DNA of 64,000 bases from the NCBI RefSeq assembly GCF_023502145.1, contig NZ_JAMFLI010000002.1, positions 1 to 64,000 on the forward strand, written 5' to 3'. Below, one piece after another: positions 16,966-26,038 of the stretch. The DNA comes from Craterilacuibacter sp. RT1T (GTDB taxonomy: Bacteria; Pseudomonadota; Gammaproteobacteria; Burkholderiales; Chromobacteriaceae). The notes beneath the pieces are model-generated. The model saw nothing but the letters and a program-made list of their open reading frames with translations, was not told the origin of the DNA and did not search any database. A program made the position numbers and the translations under genes. Each line of letters opens with the position of its first letter. The stretch's first letter is position 1.

Positions 16966-18633
16966 ATGGCCCAATATGTAATGTCTATGCTGCGCGTGAG
17001 CAAAGTCGTACCGCCCAAGCGCAAGATCATCAAGGATATTTCGCTTTCCTTCTTTCCCGGCGCCAAAATCGGCCTGTTGGGTCTGAACGGCTCGGGGAAG
17101 TCCACCGTGCTGCGCATCATGGCCGGCGTAGATAAAGAGTACGAAGGCGAAGTCCAGCATATGCCGGGCGTCAATATTGGCTACCTGCCGCAGGAACCGG
17201 AGCTGGACGCCGAAAAAACCGTGCGCGAAGAAGTCGAAAGCGGCATGGGTGAAGTGATGGGCGCACAAAAGCGTCTGGAAGAGGTGTATGCCGCTTACGC
17301 TGAAGCCGATGCCGATTTTGATGCGCTGGCTGAAGAGCAGGCTAAGCTGGAAGCCATTATTTCGGCCGGTGCCGGCGACAATATCGAACTGCAGCTGGAG
17401 CTGGCTGCCGATGCGCTGCGCCTGCCGCCATGGGATGCCAAGATCGGCCCGCTCTCCGGCGGCGAGAAGCGCCGCGTGGCGCTGTGCAAGCTGTTGCTGT
17501 CCAAGCCTGACATGCTGCTCTTGGACGAACCGACCAACCACCTGGATGCCGAATCGGTCGAGTGGCTGGAGCAGTTCCTGGTGCGCTTCCCCGGTACCGT
17601 AGTGGCGGTGACGCACGATCGTTACTTCCTTGATAATGCTGCCGAATGGATTCTGGAACTGGACCGCGGCGAAGGCATTCCGTGGAAGGGCAACTACTCC
17701 AGCTGGCTGGAGCAGAAGGAAGCGCGCCTGGAGCAGGAGTCCAAGAGCGAAGGCGCGCGCATGAAGGCGATGAAGCAGGAACTGGAGTGGGTCCGCCAGA
17801 ACCCGAAAGGCCGTCAGGCCAAGAGTAAGGCGCGTATCGCCCGCTTCGAGGAAATGTCGTCGTTCGAACACCAGAAGCGCAACGAAACGCAGGAAATCTT
17901 TATTCCGGTGGCCGAGCGTCTGGGCAATGAAGTGATCGAGTTTGACGGCGTGTCCAAGGGCTTTGGTGACCGCCTGCTGATCGACAATCTGAGCTTCAAG
18001 GCACCGGCTGGCGCGATTGTCGGCATTATCGGTCCGAACGGTGCCGGTAAGTCGACACTGTTCAAGATGGTCGCCGGGCTGGAAAAGCCGGATTCGGGCG
18101 AAGTGAAAATCGGCCAGACTGTGCAGATGGCCTATGTCGAGCAGTCGCGTGAAAATCTGGATAGCGACAAGACCGTATTCCAGGACGTGGCCGACGGCAA
18201 TGACCTGATTACGGTGGGTAAGTTCGAGATGTCCAGCCGTGCTTATCTGGGCCGCTTCAACTTCAAGGGCGCGGATCAGCAGAAGAAGGTCGGCATGCTC
18301 TCCGGTGGCGAGCGCGGCCGTCTGCATATGGCCAAGACTTTGCTTAAGGGCGGCAATGTCTTGCTGCTTGACGAACCATCCAACGACCTTGATGTGGAAA
18401 CCTTGCGTGCGCTGGAAGATGCGCTCTTGGAATACGCCGGCACCGTGTTCGTGATTTCCCACGACCGCTGGTTCCTCGACCGTATCGCCACCCATATTCT
18501 GGCGGCTGAAGGCGAGTCGCAGTGGACTTTCTTTGACGGCAACTATCAGGAATACGAAGCCGACAAGAAGAAGCGTCTGGGTGAAGAGGGTGCCAAGCCT
18601 AAGCGCATCCGCTACAAGCCGGTGACCCGTTAA
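16966..18633 (+). CDS. ettA: Energy-dependent translational throttle protein EttA (ABC-F)
   Basis: Cytoplasmic ABC-F ATPase that binds the ribosomal E site and gates entry into elongation according to ADP/ATP level. The 555-residue protein has two ATPase domains: the first with Walker [10 protein letters not shown] (about 39-47) and signature [16 protein letters not shown], the second with GPNGAGKST (about 355-363) and [16 protein letters not shown]. Between them lies the P-site tRNA-interaction motif, a charged linker at about 240-305. Both Walker B motifs end in Asp-Glu followed by PTNHLD or PSNDLD, as in active members. The gene is monocistronic, between two terminators. Length and order match EttA rather than Uup or YheS. 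Confidence 0.95.
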   Translation: MAQYVMSMLRVSKVVPPKRKIIKDISLSFFPGAKIGLLGLNGSGKSTVLRIMAGVDKEYEGEVQHMPGVNIGYLPQEPELDAEKTVREEVESGMGEVMGAQKRLEEVYAAYAEADADFDALAEEQAKLEAIISAGAGDNIELQLELAADALRLPPWDAKIGPLSGGEKRRVALCKLLLSKPDMLLLDEPTNHLDAESVEWLEQFLVRFPGTVVAVTHDRYFLDNAAEWILELDRGEGIPWKGNYSSWLEQKEARLEQESKSEGARMKAMKQELEWVRQNPKGRQAKSKARIARFEEMSSFEHQKRNETQEIFIPVAERLGNEVIEFDGVSKGFGDRLLIDNLSFKAPAGAIVGIIGPNGAGKSTLFKMVAGLEKPDSGEVKIGQTVQMAYVEQSRENLDSDKTVFQDVADGNDLITVGKFEMSSRAYLGRFNFKGADQQKKVGMLSGGERGRLHMAKTLLKGGNVLLLDEPSNDLDVETLRALEDALLEYAGTVFVISHDRWFLDRIATHILAAEGESQWTFFDGNYQEYEADKKKRLGEEGAKPKRIRYKPVTR

Positions 18634-18718
18634 GGATTGAAGGGGTGGGTGAGGGCGGCTTAGGTGGCAAGGCCGCCTGCTCGTCCTACTCCACGCAGCC
18701 TGATCCGGTTTATTGCCT

Positions 18719-18742
18719 GCCCGCCTGTGACGGCGGGCTTTT
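18719..18742 (+). terminator. Intrinsic terminator after ettA
   Basis: GCCCGCC (18719-18725) pairs with GGCGGGC (18732-18738) around a TGTGAC loop and is followed by TTTT. A second GC-rich hairpin region lies upstream (about 18651-18680, GGCGGCTT with AAGGCCGCC) without a T tract. Confidence 0.75.
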
Positions 18743-18778
18743 CCATTATGTGCGGTGCGATACCGCCGGAGTGTGTCG

Positions 18779-19633
18779 ATGAATATCCTGTCCATACAGT
18801 CGCATGTGGTGTACGGCCATGCCGGTAACAGCGCAGCGGTGTTCCCCATGCAGCGCATGGGCGCCAATGTGTGGCCGCTGCATACGGTGCAGTTTTCCAA
18901 CCATACCCAGTACGGCCGCTGGAGCGGCCGTGCCTTGCCGCCGGCCGAAATCAGCGAACTGGCCGCCGGCATCCATGCGATTGATGCCCTGCATGAATGT
19001 ACGGCCGTCTTGTCCGGCTATATCGGTAGTGCCGAGCAGGGCGTGCAGATCCTCGACGCGGTGCGTCAGGTGAAAGCGGCCAATCCGGCAGCGCTCTACC
19101 ATTGCGACCCGGTGATGGGTCATCCGGCCAAGGGCTGCATCGTTGCGCCGGGCGTGGCCGAGTTTCTGGTCGGTGAAGCGCTGGCTGTGGCCGATATTAT
19201 TTCGCCCAACCAGCTGGAGCTGGAAATCATTGCCGCACGCAAGCTGGACACCTTGGACGAGATTGTCGCAGCGGCTCGCTCAGTACTGGCGCGCGGCCCG
19301 CGCGTGGTGCTAGTCAAGCATCTGCATTACGCGGCCAAGCCGGCCGATCAGTTCCAGATGCTGGCCCTGACCCGGGACGAAGCCTGGCTGATTGCGCGGC
19401 CTATTTTTGATTTTGCGCGTGATCCGGTTGGCGTGGGTGATATGACTTCCGGCCTGTTTTTAGTTGGCCTATTGTCCGGCAAGTCCTTGCGCCAGGCGCT
19501 GGAACACTGCGCCGCCGCCGTATACGGCATGTTGCAGGAGACGCAGCGTCTGGGGCGTTACGAGCTGGCGGTGGTGGCCGCGCAGCGCGAGTATGAAAAC
19601 CCGACGCATACCTTTGCCGCGCAACCCATTTGA
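18779..19633 (+). CDS. pdxY: Pyridoxal kinase PdxY
   Basis: Phosphorylates pyridoxal to pyridoxal 5'-phosphate in the B6 salvage pathway. The 284-residue protein starts [18 protein letters not shown], the substrate-side strand of PdxY/PdxK; DPVMGH (about residue 112) and SPNQLELE (about 143) are conserved, and [15 protein letters not shown] near 219-233 contains the anion hole and catalytic Asp (GxGD). Length is as in E. coli PdxY (287). The ATG at 18779 follows GGAG (18768-18771); a longer GTG reading from 18755 is less likely. The methyltransferase gene follows 11 bp after the stop and is probably co-transcribed. Confidence 0.94.
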   Translation: MNILSIQSHVVYGHAGNSAAVFPMQRMGANVWPLHTVQFSNHTQYGRWSGRALPPAEISELAAGIHAIDALHECTAVLSGYIGSAEQGVQILDAVRQVKAANPAALYHCDPVMGHPAKGCIVAPGVAEFLVGEALAVADIISPNQLELEIIAARKLDTLDEIVAAARSVLARGPRVVLVKHLHYAAKPADQFQMLALTRDEAWLIARPIFDFARDPVGVGDMTSGLFLVGLLSGKSLRQALEHCAAAVYGMLQETQRLGRYELAVVAAQREYENPTHTFAAQPI

Positions 19634-19644
19634 AAGAGCTATCC

Positions 19645-20463
19645 ATGGCACAAAGTTACGAAATCAAGCCCGAGCAGTCGCTTGAACTATTGAAAGAGCT
19701 GCATATCCTGACCCGCGACGGCAAGCTGAATCAGGACAGCCGGCGCAAGCTCAAGCAGGTCTACCATCTGGTACAGTTTATCGAGCCGCTGATCCGCGAA
19801 GTGGTCGAGCAAAAGGGCGATGTGACCATCGTCGACCATGGTGCCGGCAAGTCTTATCTGGGCTTTATTCTGTACGATCTGGTGCTCAAGGCCCTGAATG
19901 TGGGCGAGGTGATCGGCATCGAGACGCGCGAAGAGTTGGTAAAAACCACGGCGGCGCTGGCCGAACGTCTGGGTTTTGCGCGCATGCGCTTTATCAACGA
20001 GACGGTGGCCGAATCGATTTCGGACTCGGCTATCGGCAAACAGGTCGATATCGTTACCGCCTTGCACGCCTGCAATACCGCCACCGATGATGCGATCCGC
20101 TTCGCGCTGGAAAAGGATGCCCAGTTTATTGTGCTGGTGCCGTGCTGCCAGGCCGAGGTAGCGGCCGAGCTGCGTCAGGTCAAGGCAAAGCTGCTGGCCG
20201 GTACCCCCTTGTCCGAACTGATGCGCCACGGCATCCATACCCGCGAAATGGGCAGCCAGCTGACCAATGTATTGCGTTGCCTGTTGCTGGAGTCGCATGG
20301 CTACCAGCTGACGGTGACCGAGTTGGTGGGTTGGGAACACTCGATGAAAAACGAGCTGATTGTGGCGCGCAAGGGGCATAAGCGCGGTGGTGCGCGCGAA
20401 CGTGCCGAATCCATTGTCGACACCTTTATGCTGGGTAATCTGAAGGCGCGCTTTATCTATTGA
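19645..20463 (+). CDS. Class I SAM-dependent methyltransferase (Methyltransf_32-like)
   Basis: A 272-residue protein with a Rossmann methyltransferase core. The SAM-binding motif I is VDHGAGKSYLGF (about 60-71), followed by an acidic end-of-strand in GIETREELV (about 92-100), then TALHACNTATDDAIRFA (about 135-151) and LVPCCQ (about 161-166). The HAC-x-TATD plus PCC pair is typical of the family that includes eukaryotic GSTCD/METTL25-like and Trm13-like proteins, whose substrates vary or are unknown. The ATG at 19645 follows GAAAGAG. It lies 11 bp behind pdxY. I would not assign a substrate. Confidence 0.75.
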   Translation: MAQSYEIKPEQSLELLKELHILTRDGKLNQDSRRKLKQVYHLVQFIEPLIREVVEQKGDVTIVDHGAGKSYLGFILYDLVLKALNVGEVIGIETREELVKTTAALAERLGFARMRFINETVAESISDSAIGKQVDIVTALHACNTATDDAIRFALEKDAQFIVLVPCCQAEVAAELRQVKAKLLAGTPLSELMRHGIHTREMGSQLTNVLRCLLLESHGYQLTVTELVGWEHSMKNELIVARKGHKRGGARERAESIVDTFMLGNLKARFIY

Positions 20464-20497
20464 TGCGCTTGCTTTAAGCCCGTCTTTCTTGGCGCTT

Positions 20498-21421
20498 TCA
20501 GTACATCAGCACCTTGTCTGGCTTCAAATGCCAAGCCGCTTCGCCTGGCTCCAGGCGGTACTGGATCTGGCGCATGCCGCCAGTGGGCTTGGCATTGCTA
20601 TCGCCGTTCTGGTAAACGGGGAAACGGCGCAATAGCCGGCCTTCTCCGACGGCAAACGCATCATGGCCCTGATAGCCGGCGCTCAGTTTTTTATCGTCAC
20701 CAAGTGCGGGCAGGTGGATTTCACTCAGGCTTTTTTTGTGATTGGCTGCGTAGGCAAGGAGCGAGCCATAACTGCCGCTGCCAGCCGAGTTGACATAGAT
20801 ATACAGCTCGGGCGAGCCATCGGCATTAAGGTCGGCCACTTCGGCGCCGCTTACACTGCCGTCTATTTCACGCTTGATGGGCGCATGGCTGCCTGCAAGG
20901 CCGGACGGAGTGATGGTGAGCTGGTTAATCGAGCCCACATTGCTCGCCGTGACATGAAAGCTGACGCCTTGCAGGCTGAGTGTCTGGTCGAAGGCGGTTG
21001 GCGTGGCCTTATGTGCGCTGGCCTCTATGCCGACCTTAAGCGTGTAACGGGCTGTTTCATTGCGTCGTGCGGCATTGCGCATCAGGTAGACGCGGATAGT
21101 GTACACGCCATCGACGGGCAGCACGCCGCTGTATTCATCGCCCAGTGTGGAGCCGATAAACAGAGCCTCCTCTGAGCCCGGTGGCAGCAGATTGAAGTAG
21201 GCGGAGCGATTGCTTGGCGTGAAATCGATGCGGATTTTTTGCCCGGCGCGCGCGCGTAACTGATAGTCGACCATCTGATCGCCTTTGATCTGGCTCTGGA
21301 TGCGGGCACTGCTGCTACCCTTGGCGAAAATAATCGTCTGCTGCGGAATGTCGCTGGCAGCCAGCGCCGGTAACGGTGCCAGCAAGGACAGGCCGAGCAG
21401 ACAGGCTTGCCATGTTTTCAT
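20498..21421 (-). CDS. Periplasmic PliI-like (lysozyme-inhibitor family) protein with N-terminal beta domain
   Basis: Exported protein of 307 residues. Signal peptide ends ALAA at about 20-22. Residues about 30-125 look like a PPC-like beta sandwich (polar, ending in VYTIRVYLMRNAARRNET). Residues about 130-300 resemble PliI, the periplasmic inhibitor of i-type lysozyme: VSGAEVADLNADGSPELYIY (about 189-208), GYQGHDAFAVGEGRLLRRFP near 250-269 and GDSNAKPTGGMRQIQY near 274-289. Known PliI proteins are about half this length, so the N-terminal domain is an addition. The start at 21421 follows AGGAG; a longer frame reaching 21763 runs antisense to trxC and is not used. Inhibitor activity is inferred from resemblance only. 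Confidence 0.7.
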   Translation of the reverse strand: MKTWQACLLGLSLLAPLPALAASDIPQQTIIFAKGSSSARIQSQIKGDQMVDYQLRARAGQKIRIDFTPSNRSAYFNLLPPGSEEALFIGSTLGDEYSGVLPVDGVYTIRVYLMRNAARRNETARYTLKVGIEASAHKATPTAFDQTLSLQGVSFHVTASNVGSINQLTITPSGLAGSHAPIKREIDGSVSGAEVADLNADGSPELYIYVNSAGSGSYGSLLAYAANHKKSLSEIHLPALGDDKKLSAGYQGHDAFAVGEGRLLRRFPVYQNGDSNAKPTGGMRQIQYRLEPGEAAWHLKPDKVLMY

Positions 21422-21473
21422 GATGTACTCCTGGTGACTGTTGTGGATGGGGGCATCGCCAGTGCTTTGCCCA

Positions 21474-21905
21474 TCAAGGATGAAGAGCCAACTCACGCCG
21501 TGCCCAAGCGAGGATCTGCGCCGCCGCCATGGCACCGCTTTGGCGTGCAATTTCGCGGCCATGCTTAAATAGCACCAGCGTCGGGATGCTGCGTATGGCG
21601 TAGCGGGCCGACGCCTGTGGCGCGCTGTCGCTGTCGACTTTGGCAAAGCGTATTTCTGTGGCTTGCCTTGCCGCTTCGGCAAACTGCGGTGCCATGGTTT
21701 GACACGGGCCGCACCAAGTCGCCCAGAAGTCGACCAATACCGGCAGTTCGGTGCCTTGCACAAAGCCCGGCAGGGCCGCTTCGCTCAAGGTGGCCGGTAT
21801 GGCGGCCATGAGCTGGGTTTTGCATTTGCCGCATAGCGGCTGCGCATACAGGCGCTCGTCGGGTACGCGGTTTTTGGCGCCGCAGTCAGGGCAGACAAGT
21901 TGCAT
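21474..21905 (-). CDS. trxC: Thioredoxin 2 (zinc-binding thioredoxin)
   Basis: Cytoplasmic disulfide reductase linked to oxidative stress defence. The 143-residue protein has an N-terminal zinc ribbon with Cys5/Cys8 (CPDC) and Cys25/Cys28 (CGKC), then a thioredoxin fold with active site WCGPC (Cys65, Cys68) and the cis-Pro turn in RSIPTLVLF. This zinc-ribbon extension separates TrxC from TrxA. It is upstream of the PliI-like gene on the same strand, 52 bp away, and divergent from glycerate kinase. Confidence 0.95.
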   Translation of the reverse strand: MQLVCPDCGAKNRVPDERLYAQPLCGKCKTQLMAAIPATLSEAALPGFVQGTELPVLVDFWATWCGPCQTMAPQFAEAARQATEIRFAKVDSDSAPQASARYAIRSIPTLVLFKHGREIARQSGAMAAAQILAWARRELALHP

Positions 21906-22000
21906 GATGGTTTCCTTGAGCGGTCTTAATCGATTGAAGTTTTTACTATAGAAGGTCGCTTCATGTCTTTAGAATGCTTTTTATTTGACGTGGAGTTGTT

Positions 22001-23119
22001 ATGCATTGGCTGATTGCGCCCGATAGTTTTAAGGGCTCCTTGCCTGCAGCCCGCGTGGCGGAGGCGATGGCGGCGGGCGTGCGCCGGGCCGATGCGCAGG
22101 CACGTTTGACGCTCAAACCGATGGCGGATGGCGGCGAAGGTACGCTGGACACGCTTTATAGCGTGTCAGGCGGGCTTTGGCGCGAGTGCGTAGTGCATGA
22201 TGCCGCAGGAAAGATGCGAACTGCCGCCTATCTTTGCTTGCCTGACGGCTGTTGCGTGATAGAAGTTGCGCAGGTTGTACCTTTGACGGAGGTGCCGGGA
22301 GGCTCTGCGCTTGAGCGCAGCAGTTTGGGTGTGGGCGAACTGATGCTGGACGCGCTGGATCAGGGGGCGACACATCTGGCGCTGGCCTTGGGCGGCTCCT
22401 CGACCAACGATGGCGGGGCCGGCCTGTTGTTGGCGCTGGGTGCACGCTTTGTCGATGGGCAAGGGCGCTGGCTGCAACCCAGCCCTGCGGGGTTGCAGGG
22501 CTTGGCACAGGTGGATTTGTCGGCGCTGGACGCGCGTCTGGCGCATACCCGGATCGAGTTGTGGAGCGATGTCGATCACCCCTTGTGCGGCGAACAAGGT
22601 GCCTCTGCGGTTTTCGGCGGGCAAAAAGGGCTGAGTGCCGCCGAGCAGTTAGCCGCTGACGAGGTGTTACAGCGCCTTGCCGTGCTGGCCGGAGGCGAAG
22701 CGCAGGCGCAGCAGGCAGGCGCCGGGGCTGCGGGCGGCATGGGCTGGGCCTTGCTCTTGCTGGGTGGACAGCGGACATCCGGGGCGCAGGCGGTCGCAAG
22801 CCACACCGGCTTGGCGGCGGCCTTGTGCGAAGCCGACTGGGTGCTGACCGGAGAAGGCGCCTCTGATGCGCAAACCCTGTCGGGCAAAGCGCCTTTTGTG
22901 GTGGCGCAACTGGCGCAAGCTGCCGGCGTGCCGGTGTCGCTGCTGTCCGGTGCCATCCGGCCGGATGGCGCAGGGCGTCTGGCGGCGGCTTTTGATGGCT
23001 GCTTCTCGCTGTGCAGCGGGCCTATGCCTTTAACTACGGCCATGGCACAGGCGCCGGCCTTGCTGGAACAGGCTTGCGAGCAGCTGGCGCGGACGGTGCT
23101 ACGGGCCCGGCGTGTTTAG
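22001..23119 (+). CDS. Glycerate kinase (GarK/GlxK family)
   Basis: Phosphorylates D-glycerate, giving 2-phosphoglycerate in this family, and feeds glyoxylate- or glucarate-derived carbon into glycolysis. The 372-residue protein begins with the family signature IAPDSFKGSLPA (about 5-16) and KPMADGGEGTLDTL (about 39-52); GGSSTNDGGAGLL (about 130-142) and TGEGASDAQTLSGKAP (about 287-302) are further conserved loops. Length is typical. It stands alone, without neighbouring glyoxylate or galactarate genes, so the source of glycerate is unclear. The stop shares two bases with the stop of the convergent channel gene. Confidence 0.92.
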   Translation: MHWLIAPDSFKGSLPAARVAEAMAAGVRRADAQARLTLKPMADGGEGTLDTLYSVSGGLWRECVVHDAAGKMRTAAYLCLPDGCCVIEVAQVVPLTEVPGGSALERSSLGVGELMLDALDQGATHLALALGGSSTNDGGAGLLLALGARFVDGQGRWLQPSPAGLQGLAQVDLSALDARLAHTRIELWSDVDHPLCGEQGASAVFGGQKGLSAAEQLAADEVLQRLAVLAGGEAQAQQAGAGAAGGMGWALLLLGGQRTSGAQAVASHTGLAAALCEADWVLTGEGASDAQTLSGKAPFVVAQLAQAAGVPVSLLSGAIRPDGAGRLAAAFDGCFSLCSGPMPLTTAMAQAPALLEQACEQLARTVLRARRV

Positions 23120-23982
23120 CTGACCGTGCCCTTGGCCGGACGCGGCAAATGGCCGCCGCAATATTTGCAATAGCGTGCATCCCAGTCATGTCCCTCGCTG
23201 AAACAGTGCGGGCATAAACGCGTGCCCGAGCGTATCTCCGGCTGAGGGCTGGCTCCGCCTTTGGCGATCTCGGCGCTGACGATGCCGGTCGGTACGGCAA
23301 TGATGCCGTAACCCATAATCATGGCGACGCTGGCCAGTGCCTGACCCGGTGGCGTTTTGGGCGTGATGTCGCCAAAACCGACCGTGGTCAGGGTGACGAT
23401 GGCCCAGTAAATGCTGTGCGGAATACTGTTAAAGCCGTTCTCCGGCCCTTCAATCAGATACATCAGCGTACCCAGAATGATGACCAGCATCATGACGGTC
23501 ACCAGAAAGACGGTGATCTTGCGCTGGCTGGCTATCAGGGCGCGCTTTAACTGCTGGGCTTCACCGATATAGTGGGTGAGCTTGAGGATGCGGAACAGGC
23601 GCAGCAAGCGCAGGATGCGGATATCGGCGAGAAAATGGCTGCCGGGAATAAATAGCCCGATATAAAAGGGCAGCACGGCCAGCAAATCGATGACACCGAA
23701 AAAGCTTTTGGCGTAGCGCATGGGCTTGTGCACGCATACCAGGCGCAGGATGTATTCGACGGTAAAAAACAGGGCGAATACCACATCCAGTTGTTGCAGC
23801 AGCGGCCCATAGTGCTCGCGTATGCTGGCCACGCTTTCCAGCATGACGCTTAGCACCGAGGCGACAATGATCAGTAGCAGCATAATGTCGAAGCTGCGCC
23901 CGGCGCGGGTGTCGGCCTCAAAGATGATGATGTACAGCTTGCGGCGCCAGCCTTGTAGCGGGATCAGAGGTTCTTGTTCCAT
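23116..23982 (-). CDS. Voltage-gated-type potassium channel with C-terminal zinc-ribbon
   Basis: Six-helix inner-membrane ion channel of 288 residues. An arginine-rich S4 segment RILRLLRLFRILKL lies at about 121-134, and the pore filter TVGFGD is at 200-205, which indicates K+ selectivity. After helix S6 the short cytoplasmic tail carries two CxxC pairs, Cys257/Cys260 and Cys272/Cys275, spaced like a small zinc ribbon (CPHC and CKYC). This tail replaces the RCK or cyclic-nucleotide domain of better-known bacterial channels. It converges on the glycerate kinase gene with a 4-bp overlap and is divergent from cysK. The gating signal is unknown. Confidence 0.85.
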   Translation of the reverse strand: MEQEPLIPLQGWRRKLYIIIFEADTRAGRSFDIMLLLIIVASVLSVMLESVASIREHYGPLLQQLDVVFALFFTVEYILRLVCVHKPMRYAKSFFGVIDLLAVLPFYIGLFIPGSHFLADIRILRLLRLFRILKLTHYIGEAQQLKRALIASQRKITVFLVTVMMLVIILGTLMYLIEGPENGFNSIPHSIYWAIVTLTTVGFGDITPKTPPGQALASVAMIMGYGIIAVPTGIVSAEIAKGGASPQPEIRSGTRLCPHCFSEGHDWDARYCKYCGGHLPRPAKGTVS

Positions 23983-24102
23983 AGCGGGGGGCTTGGTTTC
24001 TTTCTTATAAAAAATAGATATTATGGCAGTGTTTATTATTCTGTTTAATATAGTGGCTGAGATGAAACCTCAGCCCGCTATTCTATCTAGGAGAAGCAGT
24101 TC

Positions 24103-25035
24103 ATGCGCATCGCCAATACGGTAACCGATCTGATCGGCAACACCCCTCTGGTTAAACTCAACCGCGTGACCGCAGGCTGTGTCGCCGACGTGGTGGTCAA
24201 GCTGGAATTCTACAATCCGGCGCATTCGGTCAAAGACCGTATCGCCGCCGCGATGATAGACGCGGGTGAAAAGGCCGGCAAAATCGGGCCGGACACGGTG
24301 ATCGTCGAGCCGACGTCGGGCAATACCGGCATCGGGTTGGCTATGGTGTGCGCTGCACGCGGCTACAAGCTGGTGATTACCATGCCGGAAACCATGAGTC
24401 GCGAGCGGCGCATGCTGCTGAAAGCCTATGGTGCCGAGCTGATCCTGACGCCGGGGCCGGAAGGCATGGGTGGCGCGATTGCACGTGCGCGCGAACTGGT
24501 AGAGGCAAACCCCACGACCCATTTCATGCCACAGCAGTTTGAAAATCCGGCCAATCCCGCCATTCACTACGGCACAACGGCCGAAGAAATCTGGCGTGAC
24601 ACCGATGGCCAGGTCGATATTTTTGTGGCCGGGGTTGGCACCGGCGGCACCATTACTGGCGTGGGGTCTTTCCTGAAGGCACACAAACCCGGAGTGCAGA
24701 TTGTCGCGGTCGAGCCGGATGCCTCGCCGGTTCTGTCCGGTGGCGCCAAGGGGCCGCATCCATTGCAGGGTATAGGTGCAGGGTTTGTGCCTGCGGTACT
24801 GGATACGGCCGTTTATGATGAGATTATCCGCGTCAAGAATGACGACGCTTTTGCCACCGCGCGTGCGCTGGCAAAAGAAGAGGGGCTGCTGGTGGGGATC
24901 TCGTCTGGTGCCGCCGTCTGGTCGGCTTTGCAACTGGCGCGCAAGAGCGAGAACGCCGGCAAACTGATCGTGGTGGTCGTGCCTTCGTTTGGCGAGCGCT
25001 ATCTGTCGACCCCGCTATTTGAAGATCTGGCTTGA
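24103..25035 (+). CDS. cysK: Cysteine synthase A (O-acetylserine sulfhydrylase)
   Basis: PLP enzyme converting O-acetylserine and sulfide to cysteine. The 310-residue protein has the PLP lysine Lys44 in NPAHSVKDR, the substrate loop TSGNTG at 71-76, the phosphate-binding GTGGTITG at about 182-189, and the C-terminal SFGERYLST motif. This layout fits CysK more than CysM. The ATG follows AGGAGAAG. The 120-bp upstream region contains GGCTGAG (24055-24061) and CTCAGCC (24069-24075), a 7-bp hairpin about 30 nt before the start codon that could be part of its control region. Confidence 0.94.
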   Translation: MRIANTVTDLIGNTPLVKLNRVTAGCVADVVVKLEFYNPAHSVKDRIAAAMIDAGEKAGKIGPDTVIVEPTSGNTGIGLAMVCAARGYKLVITMPETMSRERRMLLKAYGAELILTPGPEGMGGAIARARELVEANPTTHFMPQQFENPANPAIHYGTTAEEIWRDTDGQVDIFVAGVGTGGTITGVGSFLKAHKPGVQIVAVEPDASPVLSGGAKGPHPLQGIGAGFVPAVLDTAVYDEIIRVKNDDAFATARALAKEEGLLVGISSGAAVWSALQLARKSENAGKLIVVVVPSFGERYLSTPLFEDLA

Positions 25036-25078
25036 GGCTTTGGCGGTCGCTTGCGCCAACGTCGTATAGAATGCAGAC

Positions 25079-25549
25079 ATGAAACCAAAACTGTTGATTG
25101 TTTTTCTTGCGGCGTCTTTGCTGGCCGGTTGTGCCGGTTTCGACCCTTTCAAGGCCAGCGCACCGGCTGTCATCAAGCCCACGCCCAAGCCTGAAGTGGT
25201 CAAGCCGGCTATACAAAGTCAGAGCGAGCGTTTGCTGTTCGAAGCCAACCGGCTGGCAGACGAAGTAAAGACGGGGCGCATGACGCGCACCCAGGCGGCC
25301 GATGCGCTGGGGCGTTCCCGTCTGGCTTGGGTCGGGCGCAATAGCGTGGATGATGAGGTATTTCGTGCCTACCGCCAGATGGCGGTGGCGCGGGACGCTG
25401 ATATCATGACCCAGCCGATGGCGCATAACCGCATGTTCGAGCTGCTTAAAAATTGGCAGCGTCGCTGGCTGTATCTGAAACCTAAGCCTAGCGATCCTGC
25501 CTTTACCAATTTCCTGATGAAGGTTTACAGCCTTCCACCTTTGCAATGA
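25079..25549 (+). CDS. Putative lipoprotein of unknown function
   Basis: A 156-residue protein with a lipoprotein signal peptide; the lipobox LLAGC puts the acylated cysteine at residue 18. The next 35 residues are Pro/Lys/Ala rich (a probable tether). Residues about 55-150 are mostly helical and charged, with RLADEVKTGRMTRTQAADAL and FLMKVYSLPPLQ at the end. I recognise no family. It overlaps the YchJ-like gene by 4 bp (ATGA), so both are probably translated together. The residue after Cys is Ala, so outer-membrane sorting by Lol is expected. Confidence 0.75.
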   Translation: MKPKLLIVFLAASLLAGCAGFDPFKASAPAVIKPTPKPEVVKPAIQSQSERLLFEANRLADEVKTGRMTRTQAADALGRSRLAWVGRNSVDDEVFRAYRQMAVARDADIMTQPMAHNRMFELLKNWQRRWLYLKPKPSDPAFTNFLMKVYSLPPLQ

Positions 25550-25941
25550 AAAAAAAGCAGACTTTAGAGCGCTGTCCTTGTGGCAGCGCTCTGTTTTTTG
25601 ACGCCTGTTGCGCGCCCTACCTGGACGGTCAGGCCGCGCCCAGTGCCCAGGCATTGATGCGTTCGCGTTACACGGCCTATGTCAAAAAGGACACCGCCTA
25701 TCTCTTGCTCAGCTGGCATGCGTCCACTCGTCCGGCAAGCCTGAATTTGGCCGAAGACTCAGTTAAATGGATGGCGCTGGAGATCCTCTCGCTGTCGCAA
25801 GGCCTGCCTGGCGACAGCGCAGGGACGGTCGAATTTGTCGCTAGCTACAAAGCGGGTGGCCGGGCGCAGCGTTTGACGGAAAAAAGCCGCTTTGTGTTTG
25901 AAGACGGACGCTGGTTTTATGTGGATGGCGACATCGCGTAA
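25546..25941 (+). CDS. YchJ/UPF0225 family protein with SEC-C zinc motif
   Basis: Small 131-residue cytoplasmic protein. The start holds a SEC-C-like metal site, CPCGSALFFDACCAPYLDG (about 9-27), with Cys residues suited to zinc. The rest matches the YchJ/UPF0225 NTF2-like domain: LMRSRYTAYVKKDTAYLL at about 38-55, VEFVASYKAGGRAQRLTEKS near 95-114 and FEDGRWFYVDG near the C-terminus. Function is unknown in the family. Only one SEC-C site is seen, at the N-terminus. It is coupled to the lipoprotein gene. Confidence 0.88.
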   Translation: MKKKQTLERCPCGSALFFDACCAPYLDGQAAPSAQALMRSRYTAYVKKDTAYLLLSWHASTRPASLNLAEDSVKWMALEILSLSQGLPGDSAGTVEFVASYKAGGRAQRLTEKSRFVFEDGRWFYVDGDIA

Positions 25942-26038
25942 AACCGGCATTGCGCCAGCGCAAACAGCTTGAAGGTCTTGTTTGACCTGAGTCTTGAAAG
26001 CAGGGCAGCATGTGGTTTTCTTGTTTTGCGGGGATGCC

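Noticed and set aside
15211-18972. A 1253-codon open frame on the minus strand
   Set aside because: It runs antisense through actP and ettA, two secure genes, and its composition (His, Gln, Arg rich) is what GC-rich third codon positions produce on the opposite strand.
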